From: Pyropia yezoensis
Taxonomy: Eukaryota > Rhodophyta > Bangiophyceae > Bangiales > Bangiaceae
Reading direction: 5' to 3'
NCBI GenBank assembly: GCA_009829735.1
Contig: CM020618.1
Span: 35,750,894-35,814,893 of the forward strand
Length of the DNA stretch: 64,000 bases
The position numbers were made by a program, and so were the translations under genes. How positions within the stretch are numbered: the first letter of the stretch is position 1; every line of letters begins with the position of its first letter. Under the pieces are notes generated by a model, which made no database searches, had not been told where the DNA came from, and saw only the letters and a program-made list of their open reading frames with translations. This document shows positions 22,621 to 34,220 of this stretch, in pieces.

Positions 22621-22908
22621 TCGGCCTCTTCGGCGGCCGCAGGGGACCACGGGCGGACAGTGCCATCCGCCCGAAGGGCCCCCCCCCCCCCCCCCCGCCC
22701 CGATCATCACCACTGCCGGGGTGAGGGTGACCCCCCCCCCCCGCCCCGCCGCCGGTGCCACCCGCCAAAAGGGCGCGCCGTCGGGGGCCAGCCCCGTGGC
22801 AGGGCCGCCGCTGCGGCCGAGCGCCTCGTCGCCCAGGTTCCAATAGTGCGCGCCCACGTGGTTGGCGTACGTGCCCACCTGGACAGTTAGCACGGGGGGG
22901 GCGCCCAT
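20601..22908 (-). CDS. MSTO1: Misato/DML1 tubulin-like protein, one homopolymer frame break
   Basis: The ATG at 22,906-22,908 opens with VLTVQVGTYANHVGAHYWNL followed by GDEALGRSGG, then PDGAPFWRV. This matches the Misato segment-II N-terminus, which resembles tubulin. The downstream frame contains DPTAVRYWSDYLKAPLWRHS, RLGGVQLLAESRSGMGAVGG and ELLAALRDELLSPSTPVLV, the expected Misato order, then a tubulin-like region with an Arg/Ala-rich insertion and a C-terminal EALTSLADDYATL. Misato proteins are linked to mitochondrial distribution and chromosome segregation. The frame changes by one base across an 18-base C run (about 22,679-22,696); both sides are clearly Misato, so this is one gene. 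The total is about 765 residues, longer than the roughly 570 typical of the family because of Ala/Gly insertions. No intron is evident. Confidence 0.85.
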
Positions 22909-23876
22909 GGTCAGTCGCGCCCGCGGCAGCGGCACGGGAGGCGACGGTGGTGGTGGTGGTGGTGGTGGTGGTGGCGGTGGTGGTAGTGGTGGCGGTGGTG
23001 GTGTCGGTGGTCACGTCGTGGGGGAGGGGAGGGAGGGGGGCGGTCAGAGACAGGGGAAGGGCGAAAACAGACGCCCAAATCCGAGTGTCCAGCGTTCGCC
23101 CAGTCGAAAATCAGAGAACTGAAAGTACGTATACAGTACATACGTGTGGTCTGTGATTTTCATGTGGTCCCCCTCAGCACCACAGTCACCCCCACCCCGC
23201 ATTGTTCAGTCGGTGTCCTCGATCAGCGGTGTCCGCTTCTCCGGCTTTTTCGCCGTCAAGTCCACCCTGCCCGCCCTCGGCTGCGCGCGCAGGACGATCC
23301 AACCCATGCCGCGATCGGCGCGGGTAGGTGCCCGTCCCGTACCTCGCGACGTCCCTGCGGACAGCACCCGCCCCGCCCCCCTCCCTCCGCCCCCAGCATC
23401 GGCCGGGGGTTGGCAGCGAGTGTCCCCTCTCCATCCCCAGCGGGGGGTTGTGGTGCTGGCTGGGGTGGTAGGCGAGGCGGCGGCGGCGGCGGTGGCGGTG
23501 GCGGCGGTGGCGGCGGCGGCGACGGCGGCTTGGGCGGTGGGGGCGGTGGCGACGGCAACGCCTGTGCCGACACAGTCCCGTCTCGCCGGCCGTCCGCCCG
23601 CGTCCGCCGCGTCCGCCGCGGCCGTCCATGGCGGCACCCCTGGCGGCGGCTGTGCACAAAAAACGCCCGGGATAGGACGGGGTGGGTGAGGAGGAGGAGG
23701 AGTGACGGGGAGAGACTGGGGGTGGCGTGAGGGGGAGACACTGGGGGTGGTGTGAGCGGGAGAGACTGGCGGAGCCCTGGGGGAAGCAGGGCGGCCGAGC
23801 AGCCGGGCTCGTCGTTCCGCCGTCCTCCCCCTCCCTCCGTCCCCTCCCTTCCCCCCCCCCCCCTGCGGCGGGGGCC
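22909..23876. promoter_or_regulatory. Divergent intergenic region, Misato / SLAC1-type channel
   Basis: A (GGT)n-type repeat at about 22,946-23,012 lies just upstream of the Misato start. An AT-richer patch at about 23,095-23,165 follows. A (GGC)n-like tract lies at 23,476-23,530. The minus strand at 23,206-23,308 reads MGWIVLRAQPRAGRVDL then TAKKPEKRTPLIEDTD and a stop, which looks like a genuine C-terminus, but I could not find a supported upstream part. The region should hold both promoters. Confidence 0.4.
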
Positions 23877-25092
23877 ATGGAGCCGTCAGCGGGGGGGAAC
23901 GGGCGTGCCGATGGCCCACCACCGGCCACTGGCCGCCGCCGGCCACCGCCCGCGCCAGCGGCCGTCGCCACGGTCGCGGTGCATATCCCCGTGTCGGCCG
24001 TTGACCCCCCCCCCCCCCCCCCCGTCCCCCCCACAGACGCGGAAGCGGCGGCGACCATCCGGGCCACCCTCACCTGGCCCCGGGCGGTGGTCATCCAGGC
24101 ATCCTCGGCGGTGGCGGGCCCCGCGCTGGGCCTCTCTGCCGCCGCCGGCCTGTGGCGCACCATGGCCGCCGTCTACACGCCCGCCCCCATCCCCGGGTGG
24201 GTGGCCGACGCCCTCTGGTGGGCGGCCGTTGCCGTGTCGGTGGCCACTGCGGCGCTGTGGGCGGCCCGTCTGGCCGTCGCGCCCGCGGCGGTGGCGGCGG
24301 ACGTGCGGCACGCGCGGCGGGCCAACTTTTTCTTTGCCCCCGTCCTGCTCGGCGCAGCGCTCGCCACCGCCGCCCCGCGGGCGGTCGCGTCACGGGGCGC
24401 GGCGGTGACCGTGTTTTGGGCGGCGCTGGCGCTGCAGCTGGCCTTGACGCTCCTGCTGTACGGGGCGTGGCTGTTTGGGTCGCCCCACTCGCTGCGGCGG
24501 GTTCACCCGCTGTACTTTATGGTGCGTTTTTTCGGTTGGAGGGGGGGGGGCTGTGGAGGGGGGGGGGGATGGGGGGTGCTCCGCACCGCTGGCCCCGTCT
24601 GTTTCTTCTGTCCTTTTCCTGATGGGCACTGGCGACGGGTGGTTTCGAGGGCCGCTCCCCCTCAGGGGCGCCCCCCTCCTCCTTCTGCCCCCCCCTCCTT
24701 CCCCTCACCAAACGACAATGAAAAACAGAGAGCGGCGGGGGCAGTGGCGTGTTCCACGCCGGACAGATGGTGATACGCGCATGTGCGGCACTAACGCGAC
24801 AACCTACCTACAGGCCGTGATTGGGTTTTTCCTCCTGGCCCGCCTCGGCGCCGAGTCGGGCGCCTCCGCCGACGCGGTCGCGTTTGCCTTTTCCGTCGGT
24901 GTCCTCTTTTGGACGCAAGTCTTTGTGACCCTCTTCTCCTCCCTGAGCTCCGTGCTGGCGGTCAGGCGGGAGACCCCGCAGCCGACCGTCTGCCTCTTTG
25001 TCGCGCCCCCGTCGGCCGCGTCGCTCGCGTGGGTGGCCATGGCCCGCGCCGCCGCCGCCGCAGCCGCGTCTGCCGCCACCACAACCGCCACA

Positions 25093-25123
<31 letters not shown>

Positions 25124-25640
25124 ATGCGCAGTCCGTGTGGGGAAGCGGCAGCGGCACCCCCCCCCCCGCCTCTACTGCCACCGCCACCGCCGCCGCCACC
25201 GCCGCTGCTACCGCCGCGGGTGTGGCGGTGGGGGGCCCGCCCCCCCCCCCCCCCTGACGGTGGGCCGCTTCTTCTTCCACGTGTCGGCCTTCCTCCTCCT
25301 CCTCATCCTGCGGCTGGTGCCCCACTACTGGCGCGCCCCCTTCTCCCTCACCTGGTGGGCCACCGTCTTCCCCCTGTGCCTGGCCGCCACCGCGTGGGTG
25401 ACCGTCGCGTCCGAGATGCAGGCGGGCGCCCCGTTTTGGGTGGCCACCACCGCCGTTGTGGCGGCCGCCACCGCCGCCGCCGCGTGCGTGGCCGCCGCGA
25501 CGGTGGTGGCCGCCGCGCGGGGGCGCCTGCCGGGGTGTGACGAGAGTGTCCTGGCGTACGCGCGGTCGCGCGGGGGGGGGGGGGGGGGGGGGTTTGGCGG
25601 GGGGGAGACGGGGGAAGCAGCGGGGCAGGCAGAGGGATAG
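23877..25640 (+). CDS. SLAC1/TDT-family anion or dicarboxylate channel, two exons
   Basis: Exon 1 runs 23,877-24,521 (ATG in context gccATGG). The donor is GTGCGT and the acceptor cctacag, so exon 2 starts at 24,814 in phase 0. The product is about 490 residues with many hydrophobic helices. Family landmarks in order are HPLYFM joined to AVIGFFLLARLG across the intron, SVGVLFWTQVFVTLFSSL, CLFVAPPSAASLAWVAMA, and LLLLILRLVPHYWRAPFSL with TWWATVFPLCLAATAWVTVA. These match the SLAC1/tellurite-resistance/dicarboxylate transporter (TDT) fold, ten helices forming a plasma-membrane pore for nitrate, chloride or malate. Substrate cannot be read from the sequence. A Thr/Ala-rich loop ends in a 15-base C run (25,240-25,254), across which the frame shifts by one base; the downstream frame carries the last conserved helices, so I annotate one gene. 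Confidence 0.8.
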
Positions 25641-26950
25641 ACGGTGGCAGAGGGGGAGGGGCGAGCAGGGGGGCCCGCCACCCGAATAGGACAACGGTCG
25701 GCTGCCAGCGGCGGCGGCTGCGGCCGCCGCCCCCCCCGCCACCGCCCTCACTGCCGACAACGCGCGTGGCGGCAGGGGCACGGGGGGCCCCGCCGCGCCG
25801 CCGACACGCGATGCCGCCGGGGGCGTGACCGCACCGGGCGCTGCCGGACCGACGGCCGCCGGCGCTCCTCCCCCTCCCTTCCCCCCCCCCACCCCCCCGA
25901 CCCGCCCTGGCCGTGACGGGCTGGCCGGCAACCACCCTCCCCTTCCCGCTGCTGCTGCGCTGACGTGGGTAGTGAGGGCCGGCGCGCTGGCGACGGCGCG
26001 GCGGGCGACAGGCGCCACCGCCACCCCCTGGCCCCCCCCCCAGTCACTGGGGGACGCGGCCGCGCGCGGCGGTGGCGGCGGGTGGGGGGGGGGGGGGCGA
26101 GGGGTGGCGGTGGCGGGGTGACCCAGCGGGAATTCCCCCTCGCCCGAGGGGGCACGCGCGGGGACGACCGCCGCCCCTGCAGGGCGGCCGCGACCGCAAC
26201 GGCGGCAGCGTCACGCCGTGCCGGCGGGCCGTGAGCCGCGTGGCGACCCAACAGAGGACGGGAAAAAGGAAACAGACGCACATGGTCAACCTCTATGCAC
26301 GCGCCCACATCATGCCCGCAAGGCGGGGGAGGGGGGGGGGGGGGGGCGGGCGCGGCGGCGGCCACCGCCACGCCGCGCCACGCCGCGCCACGCGGTCGCC
26401 GTCGGCCCCACCCGCGCGGGGCCACGCCACGCACTCCCCCCCCCCCCCCCCCCCTCCCCCCCCCCCCTCCACTGCGCGCCGAAAACGAAATCACGCAGGC
26501 GGAGAGCAGGGGCGGCGGGCGGGAGGGGGGGGGGGGGGGAGGGGGGCGCCGGGGGTGGGCGGGAGGGCACCTCGCACCCTAGCACACACACACACACACA
26601 CGCACGCACACGCACACGCTCGCCACATGCTCGCCACACGCTCGCCACACGCTCGCACGCACAAAAACGGAAAACAAGAACAAGAAAAAAAAGGGGCGGC
26701 ACGCGCTGACGGCCCCCCTGGCGGTCAAGCGGCCGTGCGCACCGCCGCGCGCAAGGTCGGCGGCGGCGCGTCCGTCTACCTACCTCCTCCCCTCCATGCG
26801 GGGAGAGGGGGACACAAAGCAGAGAGGGTGGGCGTCAAGGGAAGGTCAAGGGGGAAAGAAGGAGGCGGAGGTGCGGGGGGGGGGGTGTAGGATCCCAGAT
26901 CCAGGCCGCCCGCGCCCGTGTAGAGCGGGGGGCCCTCCCGCCCCCCCCCC
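25641..26950. other. Convergent 3' spacer, SLAC1-type / hemerythrin-like
   Basis: No gene is supported. The spacer contains G/C runs (about 26,328-26,346 and 26,438-26,468), a CA/CG microsatellite at about 26,583-26,620, and a short tandem of about 11 bp (gctcgccacac type, three to four copies) at about 26,620-26,665. Confidence 0.45.
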
Positions 26951-28849
26951 TCACCCCCGCACCGCGGCGGGCGCCCCAAACCGCACCGCCGCTGGCGCGC
27001 CGCCGCCGCCGGCCGCCCCACCCGCCGCCCGCCCGCCCGCCGCCGCCACCGCCGGCGGTGCCGACGACACGGCCGTCGCGGACGCGCGCTTGCCGCCGCC
27101 GCTGCGCGGGCGGGAGCCGCCGGTGGCGGGCCGGCGGTCGGGCATGGCGACGGCCGCCATGGGCGGTGTCGCCGCCGCCGCCGCTGCCGCCGCTGCCGCC
27201 GGTGTGGTGGGGATGACCGTGGCGGTGACCGCGGCGGGGGTGGTGGACCCGCCAAGGGGGGGGGTGGCCACGGGGGCGGGGGACGGCGCCGCCGCCGCCG
27301 CCGCCGGTGCCGACAGCGGCACGGTCACGACGGGCGGGGGGGCGTGGAGGAGGGCGGAAGCGCCCCTGGCAATGTCTGCCGTATCCGTGGTGGACCGCCC
27401 GCCGCCGGGGGGGAGGCCCCCCGACGCGCCGCCAGACGAGTGGGTGATGGTCGACGACGTCGTCACCGTCGACGCGGTCGCAGAGGAGGCCGACTCGGCG
27501 CCGAGCGCCGTCGGGTAGGGGCCCCCGCCGCCGCCGCCGCCACCACCACCGCCGCCGCCGCCGCCCCTGTCTGTGACGCCCCCACCGCCGCCAACGCCCC
27601 CACCACCACCGCCGCCGCCGCCAGAGCCGGCGGTGCCTGCGCCCCCCCCGCCCTTCATCGGGGAGTTGCGGAGCTGGCGCTGAAAGTCGGCGACCACCGC
27701 CACGTGGCGCTCCTCAAAGCGCTTGCGCCACTTGCGGTAGCTGCTCCGCGCGCGCGGGGAGAGGTTGTCGACGAGCCACCGCTGGAGGAGGGACTCGTCC
27801 GACATCCACCGGGTGAGCATCACAATGCCGTCCCGCGGGGCGGCGGCGCGGAGCCAAAAGTTGGCCATCGCCCGGTTGACCAGTAGCCGGTCCACCACCT
27901 CGCAGTGCTCCCGGATGATGGGCGGCAGCACCGCCTCCTGCGTTTCCAGGTAGCTCAGCAGGGCGGGGAGGAAGGCGATGAGCGCCTGGTAGAGCTTGCC
28001 GAGCACCTCGGAGGGGGCGCGGGTGTTGAACAGCTCAAACGTCTGCCCCACATCGTAGTACATGCCGAGCATCTTTTCTTTGGTGTACCGCACCTGCTTA
28101 AAGTACCGGTGCAGGGGGCGGGAGGTGGGGGCGGACTCGGTCAGCCACGGGAAGAGGACCTGGTCCTCCACCTCGAAAAACTGGGCCAGGAACAGCTCAA
28201 ACACCGACCACCACTCGGCAAACGTGGCAATGTCCCCCATGGAGAGGGTGAACCACTGCCGCTGCAGCGCGCCGAGGATGGTGTAGAGGCTCATCACCTC
28301 TTGGCGGATGGCGTTGTGGGGGACCGCCAGGATCTCCTGCTCCCACGCGCCCGACCCGCCGCCGACCCCCCCGCTGTCGACCATGGCAAAGCGGGGCAGC
28401 ACGTACGCTTCCGGCCGGCGGCTCATCAGCGTATTCGCCCGCACCTCGGCGGAAAAGACGGGCGTCGACGGCTCCACCCGCTTGACCATCCGCCGGCGGA
28501 GGCCCGCCTCAGAGGTGGAGCCGGAAAAGCACGCCGGCCCGAGGCTGCCGCTCGCTCCCGCCAGCGAGTCAATCGACCGCATGCTGCTCCCCGCCGCGCC
28601 GCCACCCCCCGAGTGGCGGCCCCGTGCGGCGGGGCGGCCGCCAAAGAGGCCCCGCAGCCACCCCCGGATGGGGCCCGACGCGCGCGCGCGGGACGCCGAG
28701 TTGGCGCCCCCAACGCCCACGTCATCGTCCAGGTCGTACGCCCCGAGGTTCACCGTATGCGCCGCCGTCGGCCGCTTGGCCGACGACCCTGCCCCGGAAC
28801 GGCCGCCCCCGCTCCCCCGGCTGCGGCCGCTGCCGCGCGCGCTGCCGCT

Positions 28850-28897
<48 letters not shown>

Positions 28898-29113
28898 CCC
28901 ACCGCCGCCACCGCCGCCACCAAAGCGGCGGCGGAAGCTAAAGCGGGAGCCGCCGCCGCCGCCACCCCCCCCACTGCGGCCGCTCGCCGCAGACCGCCCC
29001 GAGCCGCCAGCGGCGGCTCGGCTGGCCGGCCGCGCGGGGGACGACCCCCCGCTGGTCGTGGTGCCGCCACCGCCGCCGCGGCCCCGCGGGCCACCCCCAG
29101 CCGCCGCCTCCCC

Positions 29114-29146
<33 letters not shown>

Positions 29147-29298
29147 CCGCTGCCGCCGCGGCTGCTGGCAGCAGCGGCGCCGGCCGGCACAACCGGCGAC
29201 CGCGTCGGCGGGTGGAGGACGGCGGCGGCGGGCCCGCGGCGGGAGAGGGGGCCCCAGCGGCTGCCAGCGCGCACCTTGCTCGGCCCGCCCTCCATCAT
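26951..29298 (-). CDS. Protein with degenerate hemerythrin-like helical domain
   Basis: The start is taken as the ATG at 29,296-29,298 (caccATGATGG). The opening MMEGGPSKVRAGSRWGPL and Gly/Ser-rich text lie in one frame. Across a 31-base C run (29,115-29,145) the frame shifts, and the rest is open to the stop at 26,951. The central domain (about residues 315-530) is helical and non-repetitive: WEQEILAVPHNAIRQEVMSL, FFEVEDQVLFPWLTESAP, RYTKEKMLGMYYDVGQTFEL, YLETQEAVLPPIIREHCEVV. The E-x-x-x-x-LFP and E-x-x-LPP spacing resembles the helix ends of HHE/hemerythrin domains, but most iron-ligand His positions are occupied by other residues, so a metal-free scaffold is possible. Flanks are Gly/Ser/Arg-rich before and Gly/Ala/Thr-rich after. 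Function is unknown. Confidence 0.65.
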
Positions 29299-32200
29299 GG
29301 TGGGAGGGGGGGACCCCAGCCGGCGGCAGGCCACCAACGGAAACGGGTGGGGACAGCTGCCCAGACGGGATGGTGAGGAGGGGGGGGGGGGGCGGGCGCC
29401 TGCGACAGCGGGCGCGGCGGCGGTGCGGCACGGGCAGTTGCGTTTGGGGGCGCGGCGCGATAGCGAGGCGGGAGGAGGGGGGGGAGGGGCTATGGGGGGG
29501 TGGGGGTCAGCGGGTGGGGAAGCGAGCGTGATGATGGTGCGTCTAGGGGCAAAGGGACGTAGGAGAGAAGAAGAATGGAATGGTGAGGGGGGGGGGGGGG
29601 GGGGGGTGGGGGGGGGTGGTGCGGGCCACAGGGGACGACGGTGAGCACGAGAGGAGCCGCGGCGCCGATGCGGGGGGCGGTGGATCCCCGCCGGCCGCCC
29701 CTGCCCTCGGCGAGGAGCGGGGACGGCCGCACCGCGCGGGCGGCGACGGCAGCGGGCGGCAGCAAAACGGCGGCGGGGGGCGGCCGGGGCGGGGCGGGGC
29801 GGGGCGGGGCGGGGCGGGGCGGGGCGGGGCAGCACCACCACCGCGCACACGCACACACACCCAAGGAGCGGCGCAAGGGGGGCCGCGAGGAAACACGCCA
29901 GACCCCGCCCGCGAGAGGCGCGGCGGGGGGGGAGGGTGGCGGGCCGCCAAGAGGGGGGGGGGGGGAAGAAAAAAAAAAAAAAAAAAAAAAACCTTCCCCC
30001 CCCCCCCCCCCCCCCCCCCCCCTGCTCGCCCGGCGTCCCCCCCGCCGCTACGTCAGAGCCGCGGCGACTACGCAACGCACCGCAACGCAACACGCCGCCG
30101 CGGCGGGCGCGCGCGCCACTCCCCCCCCCCCCCCCCCCCCCCCACCGCCGCTGAGGCGCGCAGCGACAGGGCGCGGCCACAACGAGCCGCGGGGGGGTGT
30201 GGGCGGGTGGGGGAGCGTGGCTCACCGCTCCCCCCCCCCACCCCCCCCCCCCCCCCCCCACACACCAGCAACAGCCACCACAACCACCACCGCCACTGCC
30301 ACCTCCCCCACCACCACCCCCACCACCCCCACCACCACCGGCACCGCCGTCACCGGCACCGCCGCCGTCGTCGTCCTCGTCCTGCGACACAGGGGCACAG
30401 GGGGAAAAGAAGCCAGCCACTTTCAGTGTGCCCCCCCTGCACCCCCCCCCCCCCCCCCCTCCTCCCCACCACCACCACCCCCACCACCCCCTCTCTCCCA
30501 CACACGCGCGGCGCACACCCCCCCCCTCCCCCCACCAACCAAAGCAACCAAAACCCCTCTGGTGGGGAGCCAGCCCCTCTTTGCCCCCCCCCCCCTCCTC
30601 CCCCCCCCAGCGCGGCGGGGGCGGGTGGCCAAAAAAAAAAAGGCCCCCCCCGCCAGCGAACAAGGCGGTGCCGCCTCGGGCGGGGGACGCCCCGCCGACG
30701 GCCGCGTGCGCGCGCGCGCGCGGCGGGCGGGCGGGCGGGCGGGCAGGCCGGCGGGCAGGCGGGTGGTCGGACGGGCGGGCGGGCAGGCGGGCGGGCGGGG
30801 GGGCGGGCGCCGCCTCGTCCCCCCCCGGCCCCCCCCCCTCCCCCCCCCCCCCAACCGCCCACTCCCGCGCACCACCCAACGGGAGCCGGCGGTGGGTGGA
30901 AAAAAAAAAAAAAAAAGGGGGGGGAGCGCAGCGGAACCGCCTGGCACGGCACCGCCCCTCCCTCACCCCCCCCCCCCGGTGGCAGCTGCCGGCCGGCAGG
31001 GGCGGGGGGTCGGGGCGGTCGGCAAGGCGGCACCGCTGGGGGGCGGGGGGGGGGGGGGGGGGGGGGTATGGAGCGGGGCGGTGGGGCGGTGCAACCCCCC
31101 CGCCGCACACACGCCCCGCGTTGCCACCCGCCGGCTAGCTATTTTGTAGAGAGAGAGCGAGTCCCCGCGGCGTTGCGACAGGAACCGGGGAGGGGAGGGG
31201 GTGGGGGGGGGGGGGGGGTTGGGGCGGGGTGGGCCGCGTTTGGCGGATGGCGTTGGCCGGCGCCGCCCCCTCTCCCCCCCCCCCCCCGACGATGCTGGGT
31301 GTGGCCAAATCGGCGTTGGGCGCCCCACCACCCCCACCCACCCCACCCCGCACCCGCGTGGCCCGTGACGAGGGGGGCGGCCAGGCGCGCCCCCGCCGTC
31401 AGGGGCCGCCGTCTGTTCACCACAGACAGGGACGACACGCGGGAGGGAGGGGGGACGGGACGGGAGGAGGCGGAGGCGCCGGCGAGGGGGGGGGGGGGAG
31501 GTGGGTAGATACATACGGCTGTGGTTGGTGGGGAGCAGGTGCCTCTACAGCAGAGGCGTCACAGCAGACGCGCGGGCGCCGCGACGAGGCCGCGGCTGCC
31601 GGCGGGGGGTGGGCCAAGAGGGTGGAAGGAGGGGGGGGGGGGGGGGGGGGCGGGTGGGTCCGCTGCGGACCGTCTGCGGGGTGTGCAGGCAGGCCCGCCA
31701 CAAGGACCCCCCCCCCCCCCCCCTCCCGCCTCTTGGCGACGCTGCCGCCAGCGGCGGCCGCAAGCACCTAGGGAAATGGGTAGGTAGGTACGGTACGCGC
31801 ACACTGGCGCAAACGGCAATGACCATGGCCGGTGCTCCGTGGCCCCGGGGGGGGGGGGGGGGGGGGCCTCTGACACGACGACGCACGACGGCCGCTGCCG
31901 ACCGTCAGACGCACACGCACACACACACGCACGCCGCCTCGCGGCGGGCCGACGACGTTGGGTGCCGGCCGCGTGACCCGCTCTCTCCCCCCTCCGCCAC
32001 ACCCCCGGGGGGCCCCCCCCGCCCACCCACCCCCCCTCTTTCCCCACACCTCCCTGCGTGACCTTTGGGGGGAGGGAAAGGACGTGTGTGTGCCGCCGCC
32101 GACGCTGGTGGGGAGGGTAGACGCTCTGGCCCACAGCGTGGGGCCTGTGCGGCTAGAGGACGATAGAGGGGGGGGGGGTGCAACGGCGATGCGTCAGCGG

Positions 32201-33181
32201 CTCTCAGCGACGGTGGCTTGCGGCCGTGTGCCAGGCACAGAAAAAGCGGGGAGGGGGGGGGGGTGTTGGGGAGGGAGGTAAGGCCGGCAGCGTTGGGGGG
32301 GGTGTGTGCGGGGGTGGGGGGGGGGGGGGTGAGGCGGGGAGCGCCCACAGCGGCTGCCACCGTGCACAAGGCCCTCGCGCAGGGAATGGAGGCCAGCCCG
32401 TCGCACACTGCGGAGAATAGGGCACGCGAGGGGGTGCGGCGGGGGGAGCCTTGGCTGCGGGGGGGGGGGGGGGGGGGGTGCCCAGCGGCAATGCCTCCAT
32501 TCCCTCGCGGCTCCCACTCCTCCACCCCGCAAAGGATGTCTGCTGGGGGGGCCGTTGGACGGGTGTCATTGGCAGACTGGAGAGCGTTCCGCGTGCACGG
32601 GCTGGTTGACCTGACCCCTCTCCCCTGCCCAATCCCCTCAAGACACCGCCGCTGTGGCCCCTCTGTTAGGAAACCTGCGGTGGCTCAGCTGGGCGTGGCT
32701 AGGAGGGTTTGCCATCCCGCCGGTGATGGAGAGAGTGTCGCCAATGATGGGTACATATGGAAAGCGGGGGGGGGTAGGGGGCGGCCCACGAGAGCACACC
32801 GCCGCATACAGTGGCCATGCCGCCTGCCTCGCGTGCCCCCACCCGGCCTACACGCGGTTATCGTCACCTCCGGATGTTTTCTCACACATAGGCTGATGTC
32901 GGTGGGGCTTTGTTGGACCCTCGTTGACGCCGTGCGACCCACATCGAAACTGGGTCTCGGTGTTGATCGGTGGGAATTCTCGGTTCCGTCTTGGGGAAAT
33001 CTCGTCGATGCAGTGCAGTCTCGCTAATCTCCCGCGTCAGAGCTGGAAAGCGCACCGCTGGCAAAGCGAGGCGCCGGCCAGCCAAAGCGGGATGCGTGAT
33101 CGCCGGTGAACGTCCGTCGCCGTCGCAGCTCCTGGTGCGCTACTGCACGCCGGCGACGCTCCCGGGCGATTACGCAGCGGC
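29299..33181. other. Gene-poor region rich in homopolymers
   Basis: I find no supportable gene in about 3.9 kb. Long open frames on both strands are translations of C/G runs (for example about 30,000-30,022, 30,120-30,143, 31,040-31,066, 31,628-31,650, 32,459-32,478). Other content: a (GGGGC)9 array, A runs at about 29,970-29,990 and 30,900-30,916, and a GCGG/GCAG tetramer array at about 30,722-30,800 complementary in style to the CCTG/CCCG array near 14,155. From about 32,500 on, composition becomes more ordinary, marking the edge of the accessory block. Confidence 0.5.
29786..29830 (+). repeat. (GGGGC)9 pentanucleotide array
   Basis: Nine uninterrupted ggggc units (45 bp) have strong G-quadruplex potential. 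The array lies about 490 bp upstream of the hemerythrin-like gene start. Confidence 0.95.
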
Positions 33182-33242
33182 TGCGGGCACCGCTTGATTC
33201 ATCGTGCTGCTCTTTTACGCATGAGCACAAGCGGTGCCCGCA
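33182..33242. repeat. Hairpin with 15-bp perfect arms
   Basis: Arm tgcgggcaccgcttg (33,182-33,196) is the exact reverse complement of caagcggtgcccgca (33,228-33,242), with a 31-nt loop. It sits at the left edge of the tandem-repeat block, so it could be an element end or a foldback structure. Confidence 0.85.
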
Positions 33243-33369
33243 ACCATGTACGCTGCTGTGGACGCTGACGCCAAGCAATACGGACAAGAAAAACAGACAT
33301 GGAAACAAGCGGCGGACGGAACGGCCGCTGCCCCGGCCAGCTCCACGACCTCCGCGGCGGAGAGAGCCG

Positions 33370-34160
33370 CCGTCGCCCTCGCCAGCGGCAGGAACAGCCA
33401 GCAGCACGGCCGCCACCGCCGCACCAGCACCGCTACCGCAACGGGGAGCACGGCCGACACGGCCTCGAGCGGCAGCAGCAACGCGGCACGCAGGAAGGCC
33501 GCCGCCCGCCGCAGCTACACCGCCACTGCGGCGCCGAGCACAGCCGTCACGCCGCCAGCTGCAGGAGCACCGCGTCGCGCAGCATGGCGGCCGCCGGCCA
33601 CAGCTGTAGCACCACCGAGGTGGCGAGCACGGCCGTCCCTACCACGAGCGGCAGCAGCACCCCTGCGCCCAGCGTGGCATCTGCCCACCGCACCTGCACC
33701 ACCGCTGCGGCGCCGCGCACGGCCTTCACCGCCTCGAGCGGCGGCAGCACCACGGCGCGCAGCACGGCAGGCGCCCTTCGCATCTGCACAATCTCCGCGG
33801 CGGGGAGCACGGACCTCATCCCCTCGAGCGGCGGCAGCACCGCGGCGCCCAGCGCGGCAGCCGCCCGCGGCACCTGCACCACGACTGCGGCGCCGGGCAC
33901 GGCCGTCACTGCCTCGAGCGGCGGCAGGACTATGGCACGCAGCACGGCGGCCGCCCGCCGCAGCTGCAGCACCTCCGCGGCGGGGAGCACGGGAGTCACC
34001 CTGCCAGGTGCAGCAGCACTATGGCGCGTAGCACGGCGGCCGCCCGCCACACCTGCAGCACCACCGCGGGGGGGGGGGAACGGCCGTCACCGCCTCGAGC
34101 GGCAGCAGCACCGCGGCACGCGAAACGGCCGCCGCCCGCCAAAGGTCCAAGACGCCACTA
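33370..34160. repeat. 90-bp tandem array, about eight or nine diverged copies
   Basis: The landmark ctcgagcggc recurs at 33,464, 33,733, 33,823, 33,913 and 34,094, that is 90 bp or multiples (269, 90, 90, 181). Intervening copies have lost the landmark but keep the acggccgtcac and gcagcacc segments. Ninety is a multiple of three. On the minus strand each unit reads like VLPPLEAVTAVPGAAVVVQV, on the plus strand like Ser/Thr/Ala-rich text. Which strand was coding, if either, is unclear. Confidence 0.8.
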
Positions 34161-34220
34161 GACAAGAGCAATAGAACGCAAAGCAAGAAAAAAAAAAAAA
34201 AAAAAGGCGCCATTGACGCT

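Noticed and set aside
28750-31110. 786-codon minus frame reaching into the hemerythrin-like gene
   Set aside because: Only its last part, from the ATG at 29,298 to the C run, looks coding; upstream is homopolymer translation.
29580-31508. Long plus-strand frames in the homopolymer-rich spacer
   Set aside because: Poly-Gly/Pro/His/Thr text with no ordinary-composition segment.
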